The notes beneath the pieces were generated by a model. It was not told the DNA's origin. It saw only the letters and a list, made by a program, of their open reading frames with translations, and searched no databases. Source: Tritrichomonas musculus (Eukaryota > Parabasalia > Tritrichomonadida > Tritrichomonadidae). From it: a stretch of 64,000 nt of DNA. Positions 21,538-32,927 of the stretch are shown one piece after another (positions within the stretch are counted from its first letter, which is position 1; each line of letters opens with the position of its first letter). The translations under genes and the position numbers were made by a program. Location: assembly GCA_039105265.1 (NCBI GenBank), contig JAPFFF010000043.1:496001-560000 (forward strand), given 5' to 3'.

Positions 21538-22113
21538 TTAAATACATGTTTTTAATGAAATGTTGTGTCTAATGAGTTCGGTATAAATGCTATTATATTT
21601 GTATTTCAAGTCATTTGATTCATTATTTTTGTAAACCAATATCCTATCAATTAAAAGATATTTGGAACGAGAAACACAACCATTACACGCACAATCATCA
21701 TTGACAATCAATTCAACTTTATCTGCTTGTGTTAGTAATTTGATGAGCTCCATTAATGTATTTGAATGACAAATCAATAAATCATTGACTTTTATTGGGT
21801 TTGTTTCATAGATTGATAACAATATCTCAAGAAATTTGTTTTTGGTTTCAAGTTCTGTTATATCAGCTCCTATATCACTGATACCTCTTTCTAGGGAAAC
21901 ATTGTTTGTTGGATGCTGTGATTGATATACTCCATTCATCTGAGGTATAGTAAAATTTGTGGCTTGAGATGATTGTGGTAATGGTTGAACTGATGGATAT
22001 TCAACTGGTTGTGGTTGCTTTGGTTTGATGTTTATATTAATACTGGTTGATTGTTCCTGCTTAACTGATGCATCGTTCTCACTGGAAAGAATACGTGCAC
22101 GGTTTAAAGACAT
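21538..22113 (-). CDS. Unknown 191-residue protein of the Maverick-like cluster
   Basis: The first ~80 residues are Pro/Gln/Ser-rich and probably disordered. A helical second half holds a DDCACNGCVSRSKYLL segment whose three cysteines could bind metal. No family is recognised. It is second in a minus-strand run of four or five genes, which may share expression timing. The start ATG is clear, with an AT-rich spacer upstream. Confidence 0.6.
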   Translation of the reverse strand: MSLNRARILSSENDASVKQEQSTSININIKPKQPQPVEYPSVQPLPQSSQATNFTIPQMNGVYQSQHPTNNVSLERGISDIGADITELETKNKFLEILLSIYETNPIKVNDLLICHSNTLMELIKLLTQADKVELIVNDDCACNGCVSRSKYLLIDRILVYKNNESNDLKYKYNSIYTELIRHNISLKTCI

Positions 22114-22161
22114 TTGAATAAAAATAAAACAACATTAATGATGAGCCATTCAATGATTCAT

Positions 22162-22407
22162 TTATAAAGTCATTTGTTCAGCTGATTTAATACGTTCATC
22201 AATGGTTCTTAATTGTATCTTAATCGATTCAATATCATTAAATAGCTGTTTATATATCGACAGTATGTGAATCATCTTATCAAAAGTTCCGTTTAATGCG
22301 TCATCTTCAGAATTCATACATTTATCAAATATCATATCCTTTACCCTTCTAAACTGAGCGTGTAAAGATGATGTATCACAACTCAAACCATTAATAGCAC
22401 TATTCAT
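22162..22407 (-). CDS. Small helical protein of the Maverick-like cluster
   Basis: The protein has 81 residues, mostly amphipathic helix with heptad-like Leu/Ile spacing (MIHILSIYKQLFNDIESIKI), so a short coiled coil is likely. No motif is recognised. It lies 48 bp upstream of the 191-residue gene on the same strand. Confidence 0.55.
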   Translation of the reverse strand: MNSAINGLSCDTSSLHAQFRRVKDMIFDKCMNSEDDALNGTFDKMIHILSIYKQLFNDIESIKIQLRTIDERIKSAEQMTL

Positions 22408-22504
22408 TTAAACCAAAAATAAAACTTCAAAATGATTTTTGATGACTGATACCTAAAATATAAGTCATTTATTTGATTTCAATTGAAGGTTAAAATTACC
22501 CCTT

Positions 22505-22912
22505 TTAATAGCTCTTTTTATTATCATTGTCATCTTCATTGTCATGCGTCTTTTGCCTTTTGAATGTGAGAATCCTGTTAATCATGTATGATGTTATATT
22601 TATATTTAAATGCTTTTGAATCAATTGTTTTGCAAATGATGCTTGTTTATGTTGTGGTAGTTTCATTATTTCTTTCATTCGTTCATCATCAAGGAACTGT
22701 ATAACTAATTCACGGTCATGAGCGTTCAAGAACTTTGATGAATTGAATAAAGCTCGTTTTGGTTTATCATCTTTTATTTGATTCTCTTCATCTGATGAAT
22801 CATTATTGTCATTGTCAAATGAACCTTCATTATCATCTGATTTAGCAATTAATATTGTTAACAAATGATGTATTTCTTCAACATGCTTCATTATCTCTCT
22901 TAACTCAGACAT
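22505..22912 (-). CDS. Unknown acidic 135-residue protein of the Maverick-like cluster
   Basis: An N-terminal helix (residues 1-25) is followed by an Asp/Asn/Glu-rich linker (25-50) and a helical C-terminal domain that could be a small DNA-binding fold (NITSYMINRILTFKRQK), though no family match is recognised. It is the first gene of the minus-strand run and is divergent from the polymerase-like gene, with a 93-bp intergenic region that should hold both promoters. Confidence 0.55.
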   Translation of the reverse strand: MSELREIMKHVEEIHHLLTILIAKSDDNEGSFDNDNNDSSDEENQIKDDKPKRALFNSSKFLNAHDRELVIQFLDDERMKEIMKLPQHKQASFAKQLIQKHLNINITSYMINRILTFKRQKTHDNEDDNDNKKSY

Positions 22913-23005
22913 TTCAATGAAATAAAAAACTCTAATTATTTTTTTATTTTTTGATTTAACATTTTTTCAAATTTCAAATAATTTGATTTTTTAATTATAT
23001 CATAA

Positions 23006-24232
23006 ATGAGTTCTCGTTATTACTATCAAAAAGATACCAAATCATTTGTTATTGAACAAATCAGGTATATCAATAATGAACTTCAATTAAAACCTCGCTT
23101 ATCAACATCTAAACCTAGTGATTATGATGTTAAACACTTCAAATCAATCTTAGAAAACTATCTGAATTCATTCGGTTTTAGAGAACATGAAGGTAATAGA
23201 ATCAATGACATATCAATATCAGATTTCGTTAAAAGAATGAAGAAAGAAGCAGAAGAACCAGAAGAAGAGGAGGAGGAAGAGGAACAATTTGAAGAAGAAC
23301 AAGATGATGAACAACAACTAAAACAAAAACAAATCGAGAACAACATTAAAATAGCTCATGATGCACTCAACAAAGCCCTTCAATTAATTAAATCTGAAAA
23401 TATATTATTGAGACCATTACCGCCAAAGACAAACAAACAACCTCAACGATATGAAGACATTCGATTTAACAATGAAAATGCTGAATTAATTGAATATCTC
23501 AAAAAGTTTAGCTATAAAGGTGTTCATTCAAAACATAATTCATATTTCATAATCAATGAACCTGAGAACTTTGATGAAGCAGTAGAAGCTTGCAGTCATT
23601 TCATTGATCAGTTCCCGAACGATAGTGAAAAGGTTGAACGATTAGATGAAGACAGTAAAGAACCGATTAAAATATATTACAAAAACGGTGTATCATCAAT
23701 TGAAAGCATTAATGAATATTTGACTGAAACAGTATTTAAACAAGAAGTGAAACCGTTCAAAATATATTTTCAATTGACAGGCATATTTGAGATTCCGCCA
23801 AAGAATGAAAACGAAAGGTACACGTATGAGGCAAGTGAAATCAAATGGAAAAACTATAAATCATCAATTCCGATAATAGTCAGAGAGAATAAAGATATTG
23901 ACAAAGTTAAACTGTATGTTGAATCAAAAATACATGAATATGAAACCACTACTTCAAACATCAAATTATGTATCGTTTGGAGTGTTTCATTTACAATCTC
24001 ACGAGTTGTTAAGATAACAGGTAAGATTGATGATTTACCAAAAGAATTCATTAAAAATAAATATATCATTATTGATAACGTCGATGATTGTTTGTGTTGG
24101 TATCGTTTCCTTGCTAGTTGTTTGAATAAAGAATTAATGAAAAGACCTTTTACAATCTCCAACAGAACCGCAGCAGCAAAGAAAATATTATGTGATGAAC
24201 ACGGTTTGGGACTTAATAGGTTTTTTATTTAA
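23006..24232 (+). CDS. Protein resembling the N-terminal region of Maverick DNA polymerase B, truncated
   Basis: The protein has 408 residues. Residues 80-110 are a Glu-rich run. Near the C-terminus (about 345-390) is IDNVDDCLCWYRFLASCLN, then RPFTISNRTAAAKKI. This resembles the N-D-D-x-C-F-x-W ... R-x-S motif that precedes the exonuclease domain in Polinton and adintovirus polymerases (recognised from memory). No exonuclease or polymerase motif follows: the frame closes at TAA 24230 and AT-rich non-coding DNA begins at once. A broken polymerase at the truncated edge of the element is the best reading; a stand-alone protein is the alternative. Confidence 0.55.
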   Translation: MSSRYYYQKDTKSFVIEQIRYINNELQLKPRLSTSKPSDYDVKHFKSILENYLNSFGFREHEGNRINDISISDFVKRMKKEAEEPEEEEEEEEQFEEEQDDEQQLKQKQIENNIKIAHDALNKALQLIKSENILLRPLPPKTNKQPQRYEDIRFNNENAELIEYLKKFSYKGVHSKHNSYFIINEPENFDEAVEACSHFIDQFPNDSEKVERLDEDSKEPIKIYYKNGVSSIESINEYLTETVFKQEVKPFKIYFQLTGIFEIPPKNENERYTYEASEIKWKNYKSSIPIIVRENKDIDKVKLYVESKIHEYETTTSNIKLCIVWSVSFTISRVVKITGKIDDLPKEFIKNKYIIIDNVDDCLCWYRFLASCLNKELMKRPFTISNRTAAAKKILCDEHGLGLNRFFI

Positions 24233-25662
24233 TCATATTATGATATGTTTAATTATATAAGATTATCTTTAATTTTACCGATACAATTATTAAATATTTA
24301 TTTATATTTAAAGATAATCATATTTTAATCTTAAAAAATAAAATTGAAAGGAATATCATTCAAAATTTTGAGAGAAAAATATTATTTATCATTCTATTTG
24401 AAACTTCAAAAAACTCATTTAAATCGAATTAAAAATATTATAGTTGCTCTAATTGTCTGGAAATAAATGGATTTTGAGTATTTTTTTCAAAATATCAAAA
24501 TGAATTATTATATTTTGTCCATTTTACTTAAATTTTCTACATTAAATATGAAATTTACAAATTATTGGTGTTGATATTTTATTATTATGCGTTTTTAAAG
24601 TGAAATCTTCTTTTTTTTGGAGGTTTTCGTATATACAATAAACTTTAATATTAACTTTTTGAGAATATTATTTCCAAAAAAAAAAATATTTTTATATCTT
24701 AAAATTAAATCGATATAATTTTGAATAAATAAATTAATTAAATTATAATAAATAATTAAATACTTTTAAAATGCTTAAACATATAAATCTATCCAAGATT
24801 CAACGAGAAAAAACAAAAACAATTTTCTCCCATTTTTTAATATATTATACATTTATCTCGGTTAATAAACAATATTTCGAAAATTTAATAAATAAATAAG
24901 TTGTTAAATTTATATATAACTTTATATTATAAATATCATCTGAAAATGCTAAAAATTTAGATGAATAGAAAAATGCATTTGATCTTTCTTTTTACATAAA
25001 TGGTTGATTAAAATATAAAGAAATATATAAATATTTTATTCTTTAAATATGTTTTTTAAAAAAATGAAAATATAATAAGATAAATTTATTTTAAAATGAT
25101 AAAAATACGTTATTTCAAGCCGGAACCCATCTAAATAATCAGCAAATTTTTCAAAATTCAAATCCCAAAAAAATCAAAATAATCAGCTCAATTTTTGACT
25201 TAAACCGTAACGAACTCCTCTCAATTTTCTACACTATAAGGTTGTAAAAAAATAATACCAATATTAGTTTATAATGAATTTTAAATAATAAAAAATGAGA
25301 ATATTTGTTTTACCTAAACGATATATTATCTTACAAAAAGAAAAATAAAATATAATAAATCTTATTAAGTGTATTGAATTCTGATTTTAACACATTATCC
25401 AAATATTTTTCATATAACATTTTCGATATGATTAACGATTTCCTGAGAATATCGATATCAGGTTTACAAACTGATTATAGCAAAAAGTACTTGAGAAAAT
25501 TGATTGAATATTAGTCTTCAATTTGGAATTCTGCCCTTAATACCTCATAAAGGGATATTGAAAAAATGATTTAATAATAAATAAAACTTAACATCAAGTG
25601 AATAAATTATAATCTATATTTTAGTATATTCCATCAGATAATTATTTGATAATACTAGCATT
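24233..25662. other. Gene-free stretch with a family-A fragment
   Basis: No gene is seen. Bases about 25405-25475 match 296-372 of the first MITE in inverted orientation (TCCTGAGAATATCGATATCA), so this is a solitary fragment of that family. Confidence 0.5.
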
Positions 25663-25971
25663 TTAAAGTTCATCGTCTTTTATTGGTGGCGCTGTTGGCA
25701 TGATCTGCGGTTCAACTGTATATAAATAATAATCTTGCTCTTTAGGTTGATCAAAATCGGTTTCACTTTCAATATTTTTTTGAGAAAAAACTCTACTTTC
25801 GGCAAAAGGTGATGGACTCTCATAAAATTGCGAATAAAAATATGTAGAATAATAATCATATCCAAAAGGAATTGTCGGGGTAACAGAAATCTGAGGACAT
25901 TCGTCCTCTGTTTCTTTCTGTTTTCCCCAAATTGATAGTGTAAATACAGAAAGAAAGAAAATGAAAAGCAT
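25663..25971 (-). CDS. Small predicted secreted protein
   Basis: The protein has 102 residues. It opens with a typical signal peptide (MLFIFFLSVFTLSIWG, cleavage probably after residue 16). The remainder is hydrophilic, Tyr/Pro/Glu-rich (YDYYSTYFYSQFYES), with two prolines before the acidic end PPIKDDEL. A C-terminal DEL resembles an ER-retention KDEL-like tail, so ER residence rather than export is possible. No family is recognised. The sequence TCATTAC directly upstream of the ATG resembles a trichomonad initiator (TCA-Py-T), which supports this start. Confidence 0.6.
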   Translation of the reverse strand: MLFIFFLSVFTLSIWGKQKETEDECPQISVTPTIPFGYDYYSTYFYSQFYESPSPFAESRVFSQKNIESETDFDQPKEQDYYLYTVEPQIMPTAPPIKDDEL

Positions 25972-26966
25972 GTAATGATTTAGTATGTCCGTTTAAAATA
26001 TATTTAAATATGAATTTATTTAAATCATATTTTATTTATTAGGGAAAATAAATCAATTAATAACATATAAATAAAGTTATTATATTTTAATTTAATACAA
26101 AATTAGTTTTTTTTATCTTGTATCTTTTTTATTTTTTCAGATAACTGCATTAAAAATAATAATTATTTGATTTTTATTTTTTTCAACTTTAAACGTTTTT
26201 TTTATCACAATTTTTAATTGTTTTGATATTCAAATATCTTTAAAAATTATTTATCTTCTAAATTTTATGAAAATATAATATCATCCTTAAATATATATGT
26301 CTCATAACAAATGATAATTTGAAAGATTTCGTTCATATTTAAAATTTTTTTAATATCTTTAATATTTATACTCAGCCAATGTCAATAATTCGCCATTAAA
26401 AATTAAACATAATATAATATTATAGCATGTATAATGAAATCCAGAATACAATTTATTTGAAATTAAAAAAGTTTTTAACATTGATAAAGTTATACTTTTA
26501 CTAAAAGAAAAAAAACATTCAACAAGCATATAACAAATCAAAGGTTTCTTTCAAAATCAAGTTGTAATTTTTAAAAAAGAAATAGTGGCATGAGCACGCG
26601 CCATAATCAGAAATAAGTTTTATTTTTGATAAATGTACTTGAGATAGAAAAAACTGACAGAGAGTTTTCTGAAAAAAAAAATATATAAAAATTGAAGTAC
26701 CTTTTTAAAGCATCGTTTAACAAAATACTTCTGAAATATCGATAGATGTATTTGAGCCATTTAATTTAAATAAGATTTTATTGGATAACTTGCTAAAGCC
26801 ATTTCAGGAATAAATGGAAAATCGTTTTTTTCTGCTCCACTTTTTCAATAGATGCCTTATTTTGGATATATGAAAAAAGCACTATTTTCATTATTTATTT
26901 ATGCATTTTTATTCTACTATTGATAATATGAAAAATTTATCAATTTCATATTTGGCGAAAATTTCT

Positions 26967-26997
<31 letters not shown>

Positions 26998-27010
26998 CGA
27001 GTCACAATCT
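25972..27010. other. Gene-free stretch with 29-T run
   Basis: No gene is supported. A run of 29 T (26969-26997) ends 13 bp before the MITE at 27011. A 60-codon frame at 26359 is AT-rich and not convincing. Confidence 0.5.
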
Positions 27011-27466
27011 AGACTTGTAATTTTGAGAATCGATATCAAAAACGTCACTTTTTTGCATCTGATACTCGATTATCAGTTTACAAATCTGATATCGAGATTA
27101 TCGATTATCAAGATATCAGATATGAAATGTGATATAAAAATAATTGTAAACTTGATGTCAATTACCGAGATCTCGAGATCTCAAACAGATTTATCTTTTT
27201 TTATAATTGGTATTTGTGATTTTATTATATCTAAAAATAAATAATAGAATGTATTGATGTTTATTTTAAGATTAAAATCAAAAAAATACATTCTTTTTTA
27301 TGAAATATTTGAGAATGAATTACGATCATATATTTATCAAAAAGTTTAATTGAAAATTTTGATATCAAAAGCTGAGAAAAAAAATTCTCGATCTCGAGAA
27401 TCAGGGTATATTTATGTATCGATATCAAAAAGTCAATCAATTATCGATCTCGAGAATAATAAGTCT
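27011..27466. mobile_element. Palindrome-rich TIR element (family A, copy 2, short form)
   Basis: The element is 456 bp long. The left end is AGACTTGTAATTTTGAGAAT; the right end, read on the minus strand, is AGACTTATTATTCTCGAGAT. The interior matches copy 1 in inverted orientation, including the AGATCTCGAGATCT palindrome core. It is an internally deleted form of the family. The short open frames across it are by-products. Confidence 0.65.
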
Positions 27467-27867
27467 ACTTCCATCATATGCATTTTTTTAATTAACCAAT
27501 ATTGCAAAATAATCAATTATTTTATAATTACATATTATTAATAAAATGCAGATTTTTTTTCGTTTGAAATGAATATTAATTTATACTTTATTATTAGGAT
27601 AAAACTAGTCTGTTTTATTATATCAGATAGTGTTATTTTCCATTTTCTAAAATAAACCCTAATATTTTATTATTATATATAAGACTAATATGATACAAAT
27701 TTTAATTCATACTATGATTCAATAATTCTATAAAATTCAAAAATTTGAAAATTAGTAGAATCATAATTTACTAAAATTTGAATCCGAATCTATAAAACTA
27801 TATAAGAATAATTTATATGAATAATATCATATAAATCTTCCGAAAAAAATGCTACTTTTGGAAAATT
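27467..27867. other. Gene-free AT-rich spacer
   Basis: No coding or repeat feature is supported between the MITE and the end of the next minus-strand gene. Confidence 0.5.
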
Positions 27868-28392
27868 CTAATAAGATACGTTTCCAAGTGATCCGTCCGC
27901 AAAGAACATATGATTATCGTTATAAGAGCCAACAAATGGATCATATTTATTTGAGAACATCAATTGAAAATCAACATTATTCTCATTAGATTTAACATCA
28001 AAGAGCTCTAACTTATCAGAATGAGCATTTAAATCAATACTATTTATTTTATCACTAGTTCTTGATAATCTGTGATGATTGCATTCAAATGCATTTTGAG
28101 CATAATTAGGAAGTTGGATTTTTTCCATGTATAAATTTTTATTGTTATAAAAAAAACGAAATGTTGTGCCACATCTCATACATCTTGTGCATTCACATGA
28201 TTCACCATGAGAAAATACCCTAGACCTTTTTATATTTTGCATTTCAATTGATTTACCTTGAATTAAATATAAAAACCTTGGACTTTTCTTTTCATAAGAT
28301 GATATCTTTGATCGTATGCTCTGTTGGATCATATTCCCTTGGACTTTGATTTGAACATTACCGCAACAGCATGAGCAACATGGAATAGACAT
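27868..28392 (-). CDS. Cysteine-rich unknown protein
   Basis: This 174-residue protein starts MSIPCCSCCCGNV, a cysteine cluster that could be a metal-binding or palmitoylated N-terminus. At about residues 65-76 it has ESCECTRCMRCG, a C-x-C-x2-C-x2-C pattern suggesting zinc binding. There is a His pair (NHHRLSR) at about 105. No signal peptide or membrane helix is present. No family is recognised. The intact frame, a clear ATG and composition unlike the flanks support a real gene. It stands alone, with no neighbours within 1.5 kb. Confidence 0.65.
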   Translation of the reverse strand: MSIPCCSCCCGNVQIKVQGNMIQQSIRSKISSYEKKSPRFLYLIQGKSIEMQNIKRSRVFSHGESCECTRCMRCGTTFRFFYNNKNLYMEKIQLPNYAQNAFECNHHRLSRTSDKINSIDLNAHSDKLELFDVKSNENNVDFQLMFSNKYDPFVGSYNDNHMFFADGSLGNVSY

Positions 28393-30928
28393 TTAAAAGA
28401 ATAAATTTTTTTTCAAGCAAAAAAAAAAAAATTGAATTATAATCAACCACCAAATCAATGCTCGTATTCAAAAAGTGGTGAAATGTAAAAAGAATAAAAT
28501 TTTTGAAACATTTTCTGAGAAATGTAAAAAGAATTTTTATTTGAATGTAACCATATTTTAATTTCTTTGAAAAAAATTGAATGCTATTCGAAAATTTACA
28601 TGAATAATAAACGGTTATTATATTAGGGTATAAATATCTTGGGTTATTAAATGATTTTGTTCATGGAAATAGCATTTATTATTATATTTATTATTTTAAA
28701 ATTAAAATATATATGATGTAAAGATCATTTTCCTGATTTATCATAATATTTTACGTTGATGCTGCTTAATTTTTTTGATACGAAAATCATAATTTCAACA
28801 ATTATGCTTGATTTCAATAAGATATTTTATCTACGAAAATCGTAATTTGTGATTAAGAAAATTTCAGTTATAAGATTTTTATCGAAAATAAAAATAATTA
28901 ATCAAATTTCAATGATTTTTATTAGCATTTAATATTTACTTATGAGAATACATAAACAATTTTTGATCTTTCAATCTATAAACTTTTCATTGATAAAGAA
29001 ATTTTCTGAAGAGTTTATTTTCGGGATTCAAAATTTGTTATAATCAATGATATTTTCAATGATTATGATTGATTTTTTGAAAGCTATCACCCTTTGATTT
29101 CAATAGAGTTGAATAAAATTGATTTTTTCATCAGATATTACCTCTAAAAATAAAAGATGGTCATAAAAAGCCTATTGAGATATTACTATATTTAAATGCT
29201 ACTGAAAACATCATTAGAGAATGTTTATCAATAACATTCCTAACTTTTTGAATATTGTGTAGAATCAGATACCACTTTTTGTAAATCCTGCTTATAGGAA
29301 CAGTTGTATATAGTGAGCTTTTTGAATGGTGGTTCGATTATGAAATTAAACCGATTTTAATGATATAATCTAAATATGTGATCCAAATATTTGAGGATAA
29401 TGGAGGTCATTGGCTATTTATTAACATATTTCCATTCATTGTCCAATTTATCTATTTAAAAAATATAATATATTCAAATATCTATTCAAATATTTTTTTC
29501 TCTCAATTTTTTCTTTTCAAATTTAATTTTTATAATTTTACAAACTTTTCTTGATGGAATATCAATATTTTTTAAATATTCTTGCATATTTAACCATTAA
29601 CATATATTTAAAAAATGATTATACATATGATATTTTAAATCAGTTCATATATATGCTCTGGTGAATGTTTAAAACTAATGATCGAGTGTAACTTATCATG
29701 ACTCTAATATAAAATTGGTAGTTGGGATTTGAAATTTAGTCGAATAAATAGATTTATTATACGCATATATATCTAATGTATTGTTTTCGAATGATTTGAT
29801 ATATTGAATTTGGGACAATATTTGATTTAATAGCATCAGTAATTATTTCAAAAAAATGATTATATCTCAGTCATTTTGTAAAAATATTGAATCTTGACAA
29901 GTTTATTCTCATTATATTAGCAGATACTTTTAAATCATCATTTGATCTATCATGAATTATTTGAAATTGAGAATCTCCAATTTTCATCGATTGTCCTTAA
30001 TCAAAACATAAAAGTAATATTTATATATAATGATTATTATATTATTTATAAATAAAATAAAATTTTGAATTTATTAATTATATAACGCAAAAAAAGGCAA
30101 ACAATGTAAAAAAATTGGCCATTCAATTAGTTCACCCTCAGCTTATGAGAGATCAGAATTTTCAATTAAACTTTTTGATTACCCTCCTCTCCCTACAATT
30201 CGTATAAAATTATTCGTTATTTGTACGTTATTTTTTTTTTTAATCTTTTTGATAGAAATTGAGAAGGAAAATTGAGAGATTTATAGTGTTTTTAAAAAAA
30301 TTCATAAATATATCGAAATAGAGAATCGTTTAACAAACTAAATTTAATATTTATACTTGAAATAGCATATAATGTAATATTGAGTAATATAAAGAAAAAA
30401 GATTGATATGATTTTTTTAATTTTAAGAGATTTCCTATTTATAAATGTTTTTAGGAGATAGTTTTTATTTTTTTAGATAGCTTTTTAAATATATTTTTAT
30501 ATTTTAATATTTAATTAACAAATTTGTTTTTGTTCTCAATGATAATTTGATTTTTCATGCATGTACAATTAGAATAAAAGTATTTGGGAAATGGATTTGG
30601 AAAGATCAGCAAATATATTATAGGTTGAACTAGGTCATAATAGTCCATTACTTGATTTGAGTAATGATTTGAGATAAAAAACTCAAAAATCTCATTTATG
30701 GCTGAATATTGTTATTTTCTTTTTGTTTTATTGTTATATACAATATATATAGATTTCAAATCTTTAAAAAAAATAATTACAAATTTATTGGGAAAGTAAT
30801 TTTTTTCATTTTAATTTAATTTAAAATTTTCAATTAAAATTTGAATTGTTTTATCAAATATATACAAAAGTAATCAAGATTCGTTATTGTTTTTTTATCA
30901 TATTTATAGTTATATCAGTATAAAATAT
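28393..30928. other. Long gene-free AT-rich stretch
   Basis: 2.5 kb show no supported gene or RNA. Bases about 30154-30182 repeat a family-A word (CAGAATTTTCAATTAAACTT). ATTCAAAAAGT-type words occur at 28470, 29243 and 29317. Nothing else is supported. Confidence 0.5.
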
Positions 30929-31160
30929 CAGGGTTGCTTATCGATAAACCGTTTTATTGGTCATCGGATGTTTATCGATAATCCGATAATATCGATAAAA
31001 AACCGTCCGATGAATGATGAGTATCGATAAATACGTTTTTATAACCGTCCGATAAATGGTCTTATCGGAAGGTAACCATCGGATAAATGGTCTCACGATC
31101 CGATGAATTGTAAATTTTTTTATCGATAAATATCGATAAATTTTAAATTCTTTTTCAATT
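30929..31160 (+). repeat. hAT left end with TTATCGATAA subterminal repeats
   Basis: Within 220 bp the palindromic word TTATCGATAA, or ATCGATAA with small changes, occurs about eight times, interleaved with CCGATAAATGG/CCGATGAAT words in both orientations. hAT transposases recognise short repeated subterminal motifs, so this is probably the transposase-binding region. Confidence 0.65.
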
Positions 31161-31335
31161 TTTATTGATATTTATCGATAAATAATTCTCATGCATCTAA
31201 CTTACAAAATATTATAACAAATTGAACCATAAAATTCTAAACATTCATTTAACCAAGTTAAGTTACTGAATTAGTAAACGATTATAACATATGAAATACT
31301 TTATATTTAGATATCAATTCAAATTTGTTTATTTG

Positions 31336-31498
31336 GTTAAATAATGACTTTTCATTTATTATTCAATGCTCATTTCAAAATAAAACTTATAATAAGTTTA
31401 AAACGAAGTACATCACTAAGTCAAGAAAGTGTAAAATTATTAAATTTTCTCAAAGTTTTGTTAAATAATGTCTTTTCATTTATTAATCATTGCTCATT
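31336..31498 (+). repeat. 124-bp tandem array, left part (split by Helitron)
   Basis: Units begin GTTAAATAATG at 31336 and 31460. The second unit is cut after 39 bases by the Helitron and resumes at 38771; the next unit begins at 38856. 39 + 85 = 124, so the period is restored exactly when the Helitron is removed. Confidence 0.85.
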
Positions 31499-31500
31499 TC

Positions 31501-32927
31501 TCTTATTATATTAAAAATAGTTCTGGCGGTTGAATGTTATCAAAAAGTTTTGATTAAATGCTTTACAAAATATATTAAAACTTTTACAAATGTTTATGTT
31601 TTACAAGTATTTAATTAAATAACGAATTTTTGAACTTTTTTACTCTACGAATATGGAAAGTATAACAAAATTGTACAAATATTTGCTTAAAGAACAGAAA
31701 TTCATAAATTTGGTTTTAGTGTATGATATAAGAAAATTAGTTATTTATGAGAAAAATATCTAACAATTTTTTTATCGTATAGCAAAATTGAGTACATAAT
31801 TTTTCACAAACCTGAAATTTCAACTTTTTTTATAAATTGAAAAAAATTAATTTTTAAGATAATATGAACCTTTAATATAATTTATAATCATACTAAAAAT
31901 TGAATATAACTTACACGACGATACGACTTAAAGTGATATCATTCATTCATTCAAATTAAAAGTAGTGAAACTTTTTGATTTGACTATTTTCGAGAGATGT
32001 AACTTTTTAATTAGATATTTAAATAAATTAAAAAATTATGTGAAACGGTGTAACTTTTTGAAAAATGTATTTAAAACTTTCTAATAAAAAAATTTTTATA
32101 CTTGAAAAAATCATTTTTTATTTATATGGGTGGGACACTCTTTTTTTAACCTCAAAAAGTTTCAAAATCTCTTCGAATTTTAGGTTTTATTTGGTGATTT
32201 TAATAAATTTTCTTACCCATTTAATAATCTTTAAATTGGTCATTGAAACCAATCAAAAAACTTAATATTCATCGAGTTTTTTTTGACTTCACATACTAAT
32301 AGATCTCTCTTCGTAAGAGATATCCTTCAAAACTACTAATACTATTTGATTTTATACATATGCATTATACATTATAAAACATAAATATTTATAATTACTT
32401 TGTAGTTAGTCCAAAAAAGTTAATATAATAATTATTTTTAAGTTTTTTCGATACATGATCTTTTCTAACTTTTTATTTTGTAATATTCGATTTCTTCTTT
32501 TAATGCTCAATAAAATGATATATTTTGTTTGAACATAACTTCAAAGATAAAGTTTAGTTTGAAAAATGAATTCAAAAAGTTGAATTAATAAACGGAATGA
32601 TTCAATTTTCGGCGGTTAGAAAATTAATTTTAAACGATCAAACTCAATATTTTTGCTTTAAAATATATTATAAGAATAGGGAATATTATTTAAAATGAGG
32701 TTCCGCCATTTATAAAATCAAAAAATTCAAAATGACCATTTTTTACCCAAATTATTTTTTATGGAAAATAAAATGCGATTATCTAATTCACCTTTGATGA
32801 TTTTGATTTTTTAAATAGTAAATTATATGTAGCTATTAAAAATCTATCTAAATATAAAATAACTGGAAAAAGTCTTGGATAGCTTACACATTTATTTATC
32901 CAGAAACCATCAAAGTTCCGCATCAAA
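31501..32927. other. Helitron 5' non-coding region
   Basis: 1.4 kb of AT-rich DNA between the Helitron 5' end and the Rep start has no supported gene. The ATTCAAAAAGTTG word occurs at about 32571. The promoter of the Rep gene must lie here. Confidence 0.5.

Larger units (their letters stand above)
19481..24232. mobile_element. Partial Maverick/Polinton-like element
   Basis: This compact cluster of seven or eight genes has short spacers, and its base composition and codon use are distinctly less AT-rich than the flanks. A packaging-type ATPase and a protein resembling the N-terminal part of the protein-primed DNA polymerase suggest a Maverick/Polinton. Such elements are abundant in Trichomonas and also encode integrase, protease and capsid proteins; none of those is visible here. 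The left end starts AGTAGTGATAGTAG at 19481 with about 245 bp of non-coding DNA that would be the terminal region. The right side stops abruptly after the polymerase-like frame, so the element looks truncated at about 24.2 kb. Confidence 0.68.

Noticed and set aside
23158-23346. Minus-strand serine/cysteine-rich open frame
   Set aside because: It is the complement of the Glu-rich run in the polymerase-like gene at 23006; a composition shadow.
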